From Zhengitettix transpicula (lineage: Eukaryota; Arthropoda; Insecta; Orthoptera; Tetrigidae), in the NCBI GenBank assembly GCA_037074705.1, contig CM073593.1:6515001-6579000 (forward strand): DNA of 64,000 nucleotides, written 5' to 3'. Positions 12,274 through 24,369 of the stretch are shown here, piece after piece. The stretch's first letter is position 1. Each line of letters begins with the position of its first letter. A model generated the notes under the pieces. That model did no database searches. It was given only the letters and a program-made list of their open reading frames with translations, and was not told the DNA's origin. Both the position numbers and the translations under genes were made by a program.

Positions 12274-15114
12274 ATGGCATTTAGTTATCCCGCATTTACA
12301 TATATTATTGCCTTGGTTGTAGATGCTTTCTTAATTTTTTCTGCAATATTTCATGTAAGAAAATCAAAATTCGAAATGGATATTAAAATATTTGAAATAT
12401 TATGTTAATTTACTGGGTTATTTATTTTTTCATAGGTCATCGCATTTGATGAGCTAAAAACTGATTACAAAAATCCCATAGATCAGTGCAATAATCTAAA
12501 TCCGGTAAGGTGTGCACTTATGTAAAATAAATTTAGAAATAATTGAATATTATAACTTGTGTTTAATTTCTTACCAATTGCAGCTAGTACTCCCAGAGTA
12601 TCTTGTACATATTATCTCTAACATTTTATTCCTGACGGCTGGAGAATGGTTTTCACTATGTTTAAATATCCCTTTAATTGCATATCATATACACAGGTAA
12701 GTTATTTTAGAGTGCAAAATAAATAATTTAAATATATAAATTTATTTTGCTCTAATTCATTAACTTTATATTGTATATTTCCAATGTATAGCTGTCAAAT
12801 ATTATATATATATAACACTAAGGAAAGTGTGATAATGTCAAATTAACATATTTGGATTGGAAAGAGAGTCAGGGTAACTGACTTACCTGAAATCAACAGT
12901 TGGTCGAGTCAGGCTGTGCATGTCTGGCACTCGGGCCTATCCTGATGAAAATTTGGTTTTTAATTATGCACAGCCTGACTGGACTAACTGTTGATTTCAT
13001 GTAAGTCACTATGCTGTCTCTCATTCTTATCTAAATGTATATATGTGAATATATATATAAATAAATGTGAGTAAGGATGTGACATTGTCAAAATAATTTA
13101 GATAATCTGAAAGGAATGGAAAAAGAGGGAGAGATGGTGGCATACCTGAAATTGAAACTTGGTGTAGCCACTAGGGACTTAAGGATGTTCTTAAAATTTT
13201 TTGGAGGTTATCAGCCGCCTTCATTATGAATGAGATTTAGATTGTGTACATCGGCCAGCTGTGGACTATATATGTATTACAACAATTATTCTCTTATATA
13301 GTTCATTGTGACAGTGCATCCCATACCTAGTGTTTTCAATATAATAAAGTATATGTTGTTATAATTCACTGACGCCATAGCTCCTCTAAGCCAATGTAGA
13401 CGAAAATATGTATTACTTTGTTTTTCTTCATTATTTTCAAATGTGTGCCTATAGTGAAGGAAATATCCAATGCTAAATTATAAATGTTTTAATTGCTGAA
13501 TATGAAAAATGGAGGGTTACATTCTTGATGTCATGTATAATTTTTTTAAAGACTATACTTCAAAGAAAGCTTAAGTTTGTGCAAATCAATATTATATATA
13601 TGTATATAAAATACTTATTCATGCCCGGCTGGCACCCAGTTCAGACCTTCTCTTCTGATGAAGTGGGCTCAGGCCCTTGAATATTAGAAAATGTTTAGAT
13701 TCCTTAGCCCGACTGGACCAACTGTTGATTTCTGGTAAGTTTACATCACTGTCTCTATTTCCTATTTGAATGTATTATAAAATAATACATGTATTGTTCT
13801 GAATAAATTTGTTTAATCTTGAATCCTATATATTTTACTGCTAATAATTTTCAAAATATTTTTCATTTTTTGATGAATATGAAAAATTTGTACAAGCAAA
13901 ATAATGATCCTGTAAGCCAGTAAAATGCACCTGAATTGTATGTTTGTGAAAGCAGTAGAAGTAATGTGAATCTCAGTTGAGTAGGATATTCTCTACTGTT
14001 AACCATTTGCATTTAAAAAACCGAAATAACTGATCCAAAAAACAAACCTGCTACAGAATTTTATTTCTTCACACACATTCTGTCAAGGTTTCTATAGAGG
14101 AAATAAATTTTTAAATAAATATGGAGGAACAATATCTCAGGACTTTAATTGTAAAAAAAGTATTCAACAAAATTAAACTTTATACATTAAGCTGAAGTAC
14201 TTATTTGAGATAAATTAACTTTCTCTTAGATTTATTGCTTTGCAAAATCAACTAATCTAGAATTGCTCATTTTTGTCTCTTGTTTTTGCTGTACATGCAT
14301 TCAAGAAAAACGAAGGATATTGACATTATCATTTTTACATTTAATGGTGTATTGGTTACACCAATTATAATTACAGTTAGCAGTTTGAAGTTATTAAAAA
14401 TCTTTTTATATTTGAGCTAAATTTGTCAGTATTTTAGTAAACTAATGATTCTTCTTTATACCCTAGGTACACCACACGTCCAGTGATGTCTGCTCCGGGT
14501 TTGTATGATCCTACAAGTATAATGAATGCAGATGTTTTGCAAAAGTGCATAAGAGAAGGTTGGATAAAATTAGCATTTTATTTGCTGCTATTTTTCTATT
14601 ATTTATATGGGTGAGATTTTTTTGCATAATTAATTCCATAATTTTACTATTCTAGAACAATTTGCCTGCACAGACACTCAAAAGGTAGAACAAATAGCAG
14701 TTTCAGTGGTTAATGTGTTACATTTCATTGTAGAGCATGCTGAATTCTAAAGACTTACATTATTACCTGAACATACTGTATACTAATAATCATTAGCAAA
14801 TGTCAATTTAATAAATACATTCTTTCAGGATATTACGAATGCACACCAGTGGTGTGCTAATAATTTGATAATTTTGTCATATTGTGCTCTAACCTCAATC
14901 AAACACATAAATCTGAAAAGAAATATTTGCGTACATATGCAAAATATTCAGTGAATACACTTGATAAGTTTCTAAATTATTTATTTTCTCAAAATACAAA
15001 GTAGTATATAAGGAATGCAACATTTATACTTTGTGCTATAATGAATTATAACAAATGTCACTCTAATCTAATTCTCACTCCCACAGAATGATCTACTCTC
15101 TAATCTCAACGTAA
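12274..15114 (+). CDS. cni: Cornichon ER cargo-export receptor (5 coding exons)
   Basis: Coding exons are 12274-12354, 12436-12504, 12584-12696, 14467-14610 and 15087-15114. They give 144 aa, the usual length for cornichon. All junctions are GT-AG with compatible phases. The last exon supplies only the end of the protein (MIYSLIST). Signature blocks are MAFSYPAFTYIIALV, IAFDELKTDYKNPIDQCN, LVLPEYLVHI, RPVMSAPGLYDPT, IMNADVLQKC and FYYLYGMIY. Three to four membrane helices are visible. Cornichon is a COPII-associated receptor that helps TGF-alpha-type ligands and other membrane cargo leave the ER; that is family knowledge. Intron 3 (12697-14466) is large and holds inverted-repeat elements. An AATAAA lies at 15327-15332. 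Confidence 0.97.
12800..13060. mobile_element. Inverted-repeat element in cornichon intron 3, copy 1
   Basis: GTGACTTACCTGAAATCAAC-type arms are present: the left reads ACTTACCTGAAATCAACAGT around 12890 and the right reads ACTGTTGATTTCATGTAAGT around 12985. Between them are GGCTGTGCAT and ATGCACAGCC. The element is palindromic over about 115 bp, with AT-rich flanks sharing 'GATAATGTCAAA'. It is non-coding. Confidence 0.65.
13065..13800. mobile_element. Inverted-repeat element in cornichon intron 3, copy 2 (diverged)
   Basis: It begins with the same order as copy 1 (GTGACATTGTCAAA, AGATGGTGGCATACCTGAAA). It ends with GCCCGACTGGACCAACTGTT plus GATTTCTGGTAAGTTTACAT at 13708-13750. A hairpin-bearing string TCTGATGAAGTGGGCTCAGG occurs at 13654. 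A third relative lies in NIPA intron 4 around 4395-4475, with CCCGCCTGGACAAACTGTTG. Confidence 0.5.
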
Positions 15115-15326
15115 ATGAAGTTCATCAAATTACAAACATCTTGGCAAGTTTTTTTTTTTCATATTCATGAAACTGAGTTTATGTGTAGGTATGTGTTGAT
15201 CTGCAGAAAGGTGTGAGAATGTGTTTTATCATAATTATCATGCATGGTTCATAACATTCACTGTTTACAAACATTATTACATGTATTTATTGTTGAGTCT
15301 GTGATTTGTGTAAAAATAACTTGATA

Positions 15327-15332
15327 AATAAA
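15327..15332 (+). terminator. Candidate cornichon poly(A) signal
   Basis: An AATAAA hexamer sits ~210 bp after the cornichon stop and before the GMF stop codon on the other strand. The two 3' UTRs therefore meet or overlap here. Confidence 0.5.
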
Positions 15333-15440
15333 ACTATCAATGTGCCAGGAATGTGTATTCTTACAACTTTGTACTTCCTCATTCTGTGTCTTGGAGATAA
15401 ATTCATTTAGCTCAGTGAGATGCAGTGTCTGTGACTCCTC

Positions 15441-17645
15441 TCACTTGCTAAGTTTTTCCTGTAGCCATTCCTCTGTTAACTCGTCCAGTTCACGGACTTC
15501 ATATACTCTTGTTAAGTCTGCTTCCTTTTGAAGAGCAAGTTTTGTTCCAGCATACATTATCTGTAGTTCAATTTGACTATCTGCAACAAGTGAATTAATT
15601 AGGATGAAATAATGGAGAAAGAATTGTTATAATTACAAAGGTCACTGTTAAATGTGTAACACAATATGAGGAAGTTTGCACAATTCATTGTGAGGACAGA
15701 CCAGCAGTCTTCAAGTGCTTCAAGGGGGATTCCACCATACTAGCATTGTTTTTCTTCTTTGGTCATTTCAATCTGTCAAACCACACTGTACTTGTGGTAT
15801 TAATGCCCATAAATAATGTACAGTTGCCTATATGTTCTATTGTATTAATATTAGCAGTATTCTAATTGCCTTGTAAATATAGGTCACAAGATATATCAAG
15901 TTAAGATAATATAGCCAAAACTACCCTCAAATTGTAAAATTTAAGAAATGGTTATATATATGGCCAAAAAAAATTATAGTTTCAGTGAAAGTTTAACTTT
16001 ATTTTCAAAGTATTGAAATAAATATAGGTGTTCAAACTAGTTATCATCCATACACAGACAAATGCCACAGAACTATTAATACCTTATCCAATATTTTGGC
16101 ATTTGATGATAAAGTACATAATTTAATGTTCCTCCAAGTTATAAGTCAACAGGTGTTAGGTTTTGAAAATGTGGTAGATACTTGACACCTTCTTGGCCAA
16201 TCCATAAAGCAGGTAGGTTATTGGAGAGATTTTCTGACACGTTTATTGCAGAGGGACGAAGCACCGTATTTATGAAAGCAAATCTTTCATCAAAATACAG
16301 CTCTTGGAAATCATATACATTTTAGAAACATACATTCCTCATCAGATATCCTACCTTGACACTTTGCAGTGTTTTTGTGGCATTGTCTTTGTACAGATGT
16401 TTATGCAACCACTTTAAATGCATAATTTGATTTCAATGCTTCATCATTAATATGGGACAGTTCCATCAATTAATTCAAAGATATTGACAGTTAAACAGTG
16501 TACACATCTATTTTGGACTACTTTTTATATTCAAATCATAAAATAATTTGGACTAAAAGGTTGTGCACAAGTTCCTAACTGAAAATCAATGCAAGCCATT
16601 AAATTTCTTACAAAAATGTTAAAGATTGAGCAGGCAAGATATGGAAGAATGATTAATTTCTCTTTATAACTGAAAATCAATGCAAGCCATTAAATTTCCT
16701 ACAAAAATGTTAAAGATTAACGCAGACAAGATATGGAAGAATGATTAATTTCTATTTATAAGTGGAAGGTGAAATGCTTTTCTTTGGATGGTTCTTTTAC
16801 TGCCCCTTGGCAGTAATTCTTTACTGAAGACATTAGATATCTGATGATTAAAAGTGTGATTTGTCTATGTTTTAAAATGTTACATGACATATAGCATTAT
16901 CCATTAAAATGTTTATACTGCATTTTATTTGATGTAATGCCTTGCAAGTTCATAACATATTAGTGTTTAAATTACAAGAGATATATGAGATAAAACGGTA
17001 TACCTCTGGGTGTGATGTAAATGAAACACATAGGAAAGGAGACTCTTCCATCACCATGTTCCATTCTGTAACTATAGACCACAAACCTTGGCTGATGACT
17101 AGGCAATACATCCTGGAGCTCTTCTAAGCTGACATTCTGAATATGTACAAGCAACAAAATAGAATGAATTTCATAGTTTCCAGAATACAATTTGGATTTC
17201 CAAATATTAAAATAGTAAGCGTGAAATATTTATCCAAAATATTTTCGAATTAATATTTTCTGCTGTTGTACATGAAACAAACAAACTAGCATTACATGTA
17301 TTGGCAAGCAGGGTAATTTATCAAGCGTAATTTATACAATACCTCTAAAAGCTCGTCGATGCATATTATCTGCTTCTCTCGATCAACCTTAACTGAAAAA
17401 AAAAGGTTAATATAATAAATGTTTGTGCTTTGAGAAAAGAAAAAAGAAGAATATACTTACGTATAAGAGCGGAATTATTGTCACTTTTCCGAAACCTAAA
17501 TTCTTTCAACGCATCTTTAACGTCATCTCCGATATCACATACTTTAACGCCTTGAGACTGGAATGTAAAGTGCAATCATTTATAGAATTCTGCTGTGGGC
17601 GTCAGTAGGCAAGAAACCGCAAATTTCAAATCTGTCACTTACCAT
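15441..17645 (-). CDS. GMF: Glia maturation factor (ADF-homology, Arp2/3 debranching; 5 coding exons)
   Basis: Read on the minus strand, coding exons are 17645-17643 (the ATG only), 17557-17461, 17392-17343, 17136-17004 and 15580-15441. They give 140 aa, and GMF proteins are ~140 aa. All introns are GT-AG and phases fit. Signature blocks are [73 protein letters not shown] and [20 protein letters not shown]. The family has the ADF-homology fold and binds Arp2/3 complex to sever branch junctions of actin networks; this role is inferred. The first exon contributes just the initiator Met and splices as ATG|gtaagt. The gene is tail to tail with cornichon. Confidence 0.96.
16577..16762. repeat. 91-bp tandem duplication in GMF intron 4
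   Basis: Two adjacent copies begin AACTGAAAATCAATGCAAGC at 16577 and 16668 and both end near AATGATTAATTTCT. They differ by only a few bases, so the duplication is recent. Confidence 0.9.
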
Positions 17646-18000
17646 TGCTGCTACTAACGTCTTCGGTTTTGTGTCAAAATTATGTAAATACTTCTTGTGA
17701 AAGTTACATGAGTGACAAGCCACTGAAAATTGAGAATGTCCTTAAACGGAAATAACAAACATTACCAAATGTCAAATTTTATCGATAGCTTCCTTAAATC
17801 GATGTATTTCGATTTAGTATCGACGACCCAAAATAATCATAATGCTTTGTTACATTTACATTAAGTACCGTCGGAAAACACAAGATATTCGATAATATGG
17901 CCATCAAAGGAAAAAAAAAACAATATAATCTCACCAAACGAAATTTTTTGATCGTCTATGGGAACAATCTCGTTTATGATCGATTGTGTCAGCTGGGCTT
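17646..18000. promoter_or_regulatory. Probable GMF 5' region, possibly bidirectional
   Basis: The GMF start codon lies at 17645 on the minus strand. A minimal possible coding exon on the plus strand starts at 18001 and is followed by GTGAGA. The 355 bp between would serve as a shared promoter if that exon is real. ATCGATA-type motifs (ATCGATAGC, ATCGATG) cluster at 17780-17810. Confidence 0.3.
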
Positions 18001-18033
18001 ATGAATGCCGAATTTCAGTTTATTCCTGCCCAG
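18001..18033 (+). CDS. Possible short first coding exon of a divergent gene
   Basis: ATG at 18001 opens eleven codons (MNAEFQFIPAQ) that end exactly at CAG|GTGAGA, a good donor. No downstream exon was recognised before the LINE at 18.9 kb. The product is unknown and this may be chance. Confidence 0.2.
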
Positions 18034-18929
18034 GTGAGACGGGAAATCAAAATATGGAAATTCTATTATACATTAGAAGATTTCTGTAGCTTCCTTTTAG
18101 AATTGTAGGTCCTCATTTTCTAACGAGATCCGCAATATACCTTTGTTTAAATAAATCTCTTTCCAGGATGTTCTTTCCGAAGAATTTTGACTTTTGACAT
18201 ATCACTCATTCTTATTATATGCTATAAATTTATTTATTTTAAATGAAATACTTCCTAATACATGACGCATTGTTACGTCCATGTTCCTGACATGGCAACC
18301 CCCTATTTTGAGCTAACTAAAAATTCCGATAAATGGAATCAGCATTGGGTAACGTGCTGCATAATATATACCGTTATAATTTCTCTTACAACCAGGTTGA
18401 AAAATATGGCGTCAGTTAACCGTATAGCGTGTTTTTCGTCGGGCGACGTCATTTTTTCCCCCACTAGTAAGTCTTCTATGTATTACATAAGGTTTTCAAA
18501 GACTAGTTTTACGAAATCCGTCGCAGTTTATTTAGTTTCTAATGCTCTTTCGATTTCGTTGATAGCGTATCGTTTTCGAGTAGGTCAGAAACAAAAGATT
18601 TTCGTGAAAACTGACCAAATTATTTGGTTAACATTGATCCACACATTTAAATTTGTATGACGCGCTAGGACAGGAGGAAAATATTCAAACTCATCTCACG
18701 AAGCGACAAGCACCTTAACCGATATGTCGAAAAATAACCTACTGTATATACTATTCGATGGCTGTGTTGCTTCTATGAGATAATTTTTTTTAAAATTTAT
18801 TAGAAAATTAACAATCGGAACTATATAGTACATGTTCCATGAGTTAATGTGATGACACAATAATACAATAACGTGAGCGTATACCCATCCAATGACGTTA
18901 TTCGGATTGTGAATTTATACTGCTTTCAG

Positions 18930-19622
18930 GTCATTCGGCCATTTCTTGTTCTAAAGTCTTCTGTAGGGAGGCTCATGTTGCAGGGTGGACGCTAGTTCGT
19001 TTCGGTGATGTTGGAGACGCAGGAAATGGTTGGTGCATTCTTCCTGAACTGTTGGCATTCCGAGGTCCGTATTTAAAGTTCGATTGCTGACATACCAAGG
19101 TGCATTTACAAGCATTCTGAGTGTTTTCGATTGAAATCGTTGGATGATGTTGACGTTGGATTTGCAAGAGCAGCCCCATAGCTCAATGCCATATGTCCAA
19201 ATTGGTTTTATTATATCTTTGTAAAGTAAGATTTTATTTTCAACCGATAAACACGATTTTCTCCCGAGTGCCCAGTACATTTTTCTCAGTCGCAGGTCGG
19301 ATTCCTTCCTTTTTTTTAATATATGTTTTTTCCACGTTAGCTTTTTGTCCAATTGTAGACCCAGATAGCGAACTTCGTTTGATTTTGGAATTTCTATATT
19401 GTTTAGGGACACTGATGGACATTCTGATCGATTTAACGTAAAGTTGACTTGAGTACTTTTCGCTTCATTGACTTTGATCCGCCATTTATTGAGCCATACT
19501 TGAAGAAGGGATAAATGGGTTTGAAGATTTGAGGAGGCCATGTGTGGGTCGGTATGATGAGATAGGAGGACGGTGTCGTCAGCAAAAGTGCCTATATATG
19601 TGTCAGCTGTTGTTGAACACGT
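18930..19622 (-). pseudogene. 5'-truncated Jockey-type LINE, C-terminal reverse transcriptase
   Basis: On the minus strand the frame shows the RT active-site motif FADD (19575-19586), then VWLNKWRIKVNEAKS, VRYLGLQLDKKLTW, a KILLYKDIIKPIWTYGIELWG block and a terminal domain ending at 18951. This order (palm, thumb and the 'WTYG.ELWG' region) is typical of Jockey-clade LINEs. The 5' part of the RT and the endonuclease are missing, so it is a dead-on-arrival copy. A similar, much more degraded RT lies at 41.8 kb. Confidence 0.9.
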
Positions 19623-20062
19623 TTCACTGCACGCTTCGTAACCTTAGTTTCTGATCCCACCTCGTACATTTTCCACTACCAGCGTTATTTATAAGCATAA
19701 TTGTATTAATGGTGACTTTGTTATATCGGGCAAACAAAATAACTTCAGATACATGAATTAAAGACCATAGATCGATTTTTAAATTGTCAACTTGTTAACA
19801 AAATCCCATCAGTAAACGTATTAAATTTAATCACTGTACCGATTTTAACAACGCATTCTCTATTTTAGATAGGGAACCACATTATTCTAAAAGATTAATT
19901 TCTGAAATGTTCTATATTAAAAATCTACCACAGTACTGTTAATATTAATCATGACACAGAAAATCTTAATATGTTTTATTTTAAGTTCTTTTCCTTATGT
20001 AACGTACCTAGTTTTCATTTCAGTTCTTACGTGTAAAATTTACAGTTTTAATTTTTATATTT

Positions 20063-21310
20063 ATAAAAATGTATGTCTGTCTGTGGGTTCCCATATACGT
20101 TCCTAAACCATTCATCCGATTGTGATGAGACTTTGGTGAGTTGTTTTGTTTCTGTCGGCCTTTCGAAGCGTTAGGCAATTCTCTAGGGGTGAACGGGAGT
20201 AAAATTTAAAAACATACTAAAACGACCGATAATAGCGTCGATTAATTACTTTACGGGGTATATGTGATTAAGAGATTCTATCTAGATGTTTTTAGTGTAC
20301 AATTTCAACCCCTTAAAGCACCAATAAGGGAGGGGGTGGAGGAGAGTTTGATAAAAATAACGCGAAACAACCGAGATTGGTGTCAAATTCAGGATCATAG
20401 AAGGAAATGAGTTTAATGCCATTTAAAAATGTCAGTTAAATTGTAGTTCAGCCCCTACGTGTGGGGGTGGCAGATGAATTTTAATACATGCTGAAACGGC
20501 CGTTTTTAGCGTCGATATTTAGTTTTCGGGGCTATGAGATTAATAGTTTCTTATTAAGATGTTTTAGTGTATAATTTCTACCCTATACAGCATGGGATGT
20601 CAGCTCCACAAAGGGAGGGTGTAGAGGGCCATTAGATAGAAAAACGCAAAATAACATAGATTGGTGTCAAATACAGGGTTGTAGATGTCAACGTGTGTAA
20701 TTCTGACATTCAGTATGTCAGTAAAGTTGTAGTTCAGTCCATAGGTGTAGGGATCAGGGTGAATGTGGTTGAAAGGCTGTTACATAAGTGTCAACAACGG
20801 AGACTGGTGTTAAATCTGCGTTTATGGAAGTCAGTGAGTATAATTCGGATATTTACCATACTGGTTAATCTGTAGGTCAGCCGCTGGGAGTTGAGGTGGA
20901 AGGGTGTAAACCAAATTAACGTTTACAATCTTAGACCAATTTCTATCAAAATTTATACACATGTTACTTACGATCCTGGAACAATCAATGAGGCCTTAAG
21001 ACACACCTACCATCTCTAAGGGTGGAGTTGGAGGCGGTGGAATTGAAAAACATTCATAAACGGCTATTATTAGGGTCGAATAAATGTCAAGGTCGGTTAT
21101 TGTGACAGTGTAATACTAGAATTTTAAAGTCTCTAATTTCAACTCCAAACGGCAAGGGAGGGTGGTTGAAGGGGTTTACATAAAAAGTAATGAAAAGAAT
21201 ATCGATATTAGTGTCGATTCCGGAATTATGGGAGACGCTGAGCTTAATTCTCGCATTAAGCAAGGTGGTTAATGAAATTTTATGTTCCACTTTGTGGAGG
21301 TGGTTCCCAT
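20063..21310 (-). repeat. Repeat family B array, inverted half
   Basis: It starts with ATGTATGTCTGTCTGTGGGT. It holds at least three units with reversed landmarks (GTGTACAATTTCAACCCC near 20297, a related block near 20565, AATTTCAACTCCAAAC near 21135) and GGGAGGGGGTGGA-type purine runs. It is the mirror-image orientation of the array at 21.9-24.3 kb and has no coding potential. Confidence 0.7.
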
Positions 21311-21484
21311 AAAGTTACTACGTAATTTTTTATTTTCTTAGGGTGCGAGCTATATTTTGGTCTCTATTTAGTTAAAGGTTGTATTTATTTACTCCTTTAA
21401 GGTACCGGGATTGGTTTTAGTAGTATTCCCGAATATCGTCAGCCTGCAGAAGGCAATTCGGGCACTCGTGTGGTTATAAATAAA

Positions 21485-21523
21485 CAACAGTCTTTTGAAG
21501 TCAGACTTCAAAAGGCTGTTGAT
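21485..21523. repeat. Perfect-type hairpin between the two family B arrays
   Basis: CAACAGTCTTTTGAAGTC is followed almost at once by GACTTCAAAAGGCTGTTG, an 18-bp arm with one mismatch and a 3-nt loop. The next 350 bp (to ~21890) contain a proline-rich frame but no recognised gene. Confidence 0.75.
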
Positions 21524-21899
21524 CCTAACACCCCGATCCAGCAATTGCATAGCAACCCTCCCCCACTACACTCACGTCGTCTCAAAAGAAAACGCCCTAT
21601 CGACCTCCTCCTTCCTCCAGAACACTCGGGCACCTCCTAACCCACCCCATCATCACACCCGCAACATCAACATCACCAGTGAACCCTCATAGCGCAACAA
21701 TGTATGCCCTCAGACACACAAATTAAGATACTAGAATAATTTTTTTGCAAAATTTACGTTAATTGCTGGATTAACCGAATTGCCATCCTACCATGTAAAT
21801 TGTGTACTTATTTAAAATTTGTGTATACTTCTAACTATATTTAACCAACAAATAATCCTATAATAAAAGTTTTGTCAAATAAATTTGGAAAAAATGCTG

Positions 21900-24360
21900 T
21901 TGTTTATTTATAACTAGCTGGGTGCCAGCGTTGCCCGAGATGTCATTTATCCATAACCCCCGATTTGACTCCTATCTAGGAAGCTTTTGCGTTATCTTTA
22001 TGTAACGCAACTTTACCCCTATCCCTAAATGTGTTCACCTCCCATTCCAAAGGGGGTTGAACTCATTGACTCTGAAATAGTTTCATTCGACGAATATATC
22101 GTCGTTTCAACAAATTCTAAAATTTCCACCCCAACTACTAAGACTTAAACAAAAAGTATTTATTCCACGTAAAAATCGACTGGTTACATTGCTTGAAAAT
22201 TTCTGCTCTCGCACAGTCCCTCCCCCCTCCACCTCCACGCGTTATCCAGTTTGTCACAATGATATTCAGCGACATCCACAATCCCAGAATTGACTCGAAT
22301 ATTTGCGTTATTTTCATATAACGCTCCACTAAACCACACCCCTAAGCGTGATCACCTACCATGCCAATAGGGGTTCAAATTATACACAGTGAAATATTAT
22401 GAATTTATATGATACCGAAAAATATTTTTGGACGCAGGGGGTTATCTTTTAATTTGCCATAATTTTTCTCCGCGTCATCCATTATACCGATTTAGTCTCC
22501 AATCTCGGGTTTTTGCGTTACTTTTATGTAATGCAACTCCACCCTACCCTTCATGGTTCTTTCCTCCCAAGCCGATAGGATTTGAATTGTACACAGAATA
22601 TATTAAAAAATATTATGATTGTTATTGACTCCGCAGAATATTTATTCAACGCAGATACCGACAGGCTCATATTTTTGAACATTTCTACACAATCTCACGT
22701 CTGCCCAGCCCCTCCCACCCTCGCCCAGCTTCCCGCGTTATCAAGGTTGTCATAAATAAATTCAGCGATATCCATAATCCCAATTTGTCTCGAATCTCGG
22801 TTGTTTCGCTTTATTTTCTTGTAACTCCCCTCCACCCCCACGCTTACCCTGCTCCCCTCCCATACCGAAAGGAGTCGAAATTATACACAAACAAAGTCGT
22901 ATAAATTAATTGTAAAAATAATTATTAAAAGCAAATGTCGTCCACGATTGAATGTTAAAAAATTTCCATCCCCGGCGACCCCCGCCCGGGGGTTAAATGG
23001 CCAATTGAATGTTTTAATTAAACTCAGCGCCACCCATAACAGTGGATTTGACTCATATCTTGATTGTTTTGCGTTATTTTTATGTAATGACGCTTCACCC
23101 CCACCCTTAAGGTTGCTCCCCTACCAAACCCGAAAGGGTTTGAAATTATACACTGAGAAAATGTAGAGAAATTTTATGAACCTCATTGTTCCGAAAATAT
23201 ATTTATTCGGCGCAAAAACCGACCGGATAACATGTTTGAAAGGTTCTATCCCAACCCACGCCCGCCAAACCCTTCCTATCCCGGTCCACACCCGAATGTA
23301 TGTCAAAAATAAACTCAGCGACATCCATAAACACGATCTGACTCGAATCTTGGTTGTTTTCGCGTTATTTTCTTGCAAAACAACTCCACACACACCCAAA
23401 AACGTGCGCATCTCTCATGGTAAATTTTTTGAAATTTTACATACATCGGTAGAAATACTATCAATCTAATTATATTTGAAATATATTAGTTCAACGGTTC
23501 TATCGCCCGTGATTGCATTCTTCAAATTTTCCACCCCTGCCTCACGGGGTTAAATGGCCAATTGACTGTCATAATTAAAGTCAGCGAATAACCCAGGATT
23601 TGAATCAAATCTAGATTGTTTTTCGTTATTTTTATGTAATGCCACTCCAACCCGTTAAGGGTGCTCCTTTCCCATGCGTTCAGGGGTTGAAATTATACTC
23701 AGATAACATAGATAATATGAACACTATTAATCTCTAGATAATATTAACACTATTAATCTCTTTGACTCCTAAAATTATTTATCCGTCTAAAATACTGGCT
23801 GTTTTAGCAATTTTGAGCGTGCTCCCCTCTTATACCGAAAGAGGTTGAAATTTTATAAACAACATCCGTAGACATATTATCAACGTCATCGACCCCGACA
23901 ATTATTCATTCCACGGAAATATCGACCAGTTAACATGTTTGAAAAAATCCACCCACGTCCACCCCCGCCTCTGAGAGTTAATTGAGCGATACAATGTCAT
24001 AATTAAACTCAGCGACATCCATAACCCTGGTTTTGACTCCAATTTCTTTTGTATTCACCTTATTTTGGTGTAACACCAGTCCACCCCCACCCCATGGTAG
24101 AATTATACTCAGATAACATCGTTAGAAACACTATCAATCTATATGACTCCTAAAAATATTTATCCGACTCAAATATCGTCTGCTTTAGCATGTTTGAATT
24201 TTTCCACCCCCGCTCCTGGGGGTGGGTGGGAAACGTGTCTTACCGCAGCAGTGTTTTTTTTTCTGGTCGCGAAGAACATGTTTAGGAAATTTGGTGAAAT
24301 TTGCTCAATCGGTGTAGATTTGTATAAGGAAACATACAAATTTATTAGATGTAAATGTAA
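21900..24360 (+). repeat. Repeat family B array, direct half (~8-9 units)
   Basis: The landmark GGGGTTGAAATTATACAC (with variants) recurs near 22061, 22373, 22581, 22866, 23136, 23427, 23685, 23842 and 24092, giving a unit of ~210-310 bp. Each unit also has TTTCGCGTTATTTTTATGTA, C-rich CACCCCCACCC, CCCCGACAATATTTATTC-like and ATTAAACTCAGCGACATCCA blocks. The array ends with GGAAACATACAAATTTATTA. Many short ORFs across it are artefacts. Confidence 0.8.
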
Positions 24361-24369
24361 TTATCATTC

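Noticed and set aside
18262..18660. 132-codon plus-strand frame after GMF
   Set aside because: No family signature, no splice context and ordinary intergenic composition; probably chance.
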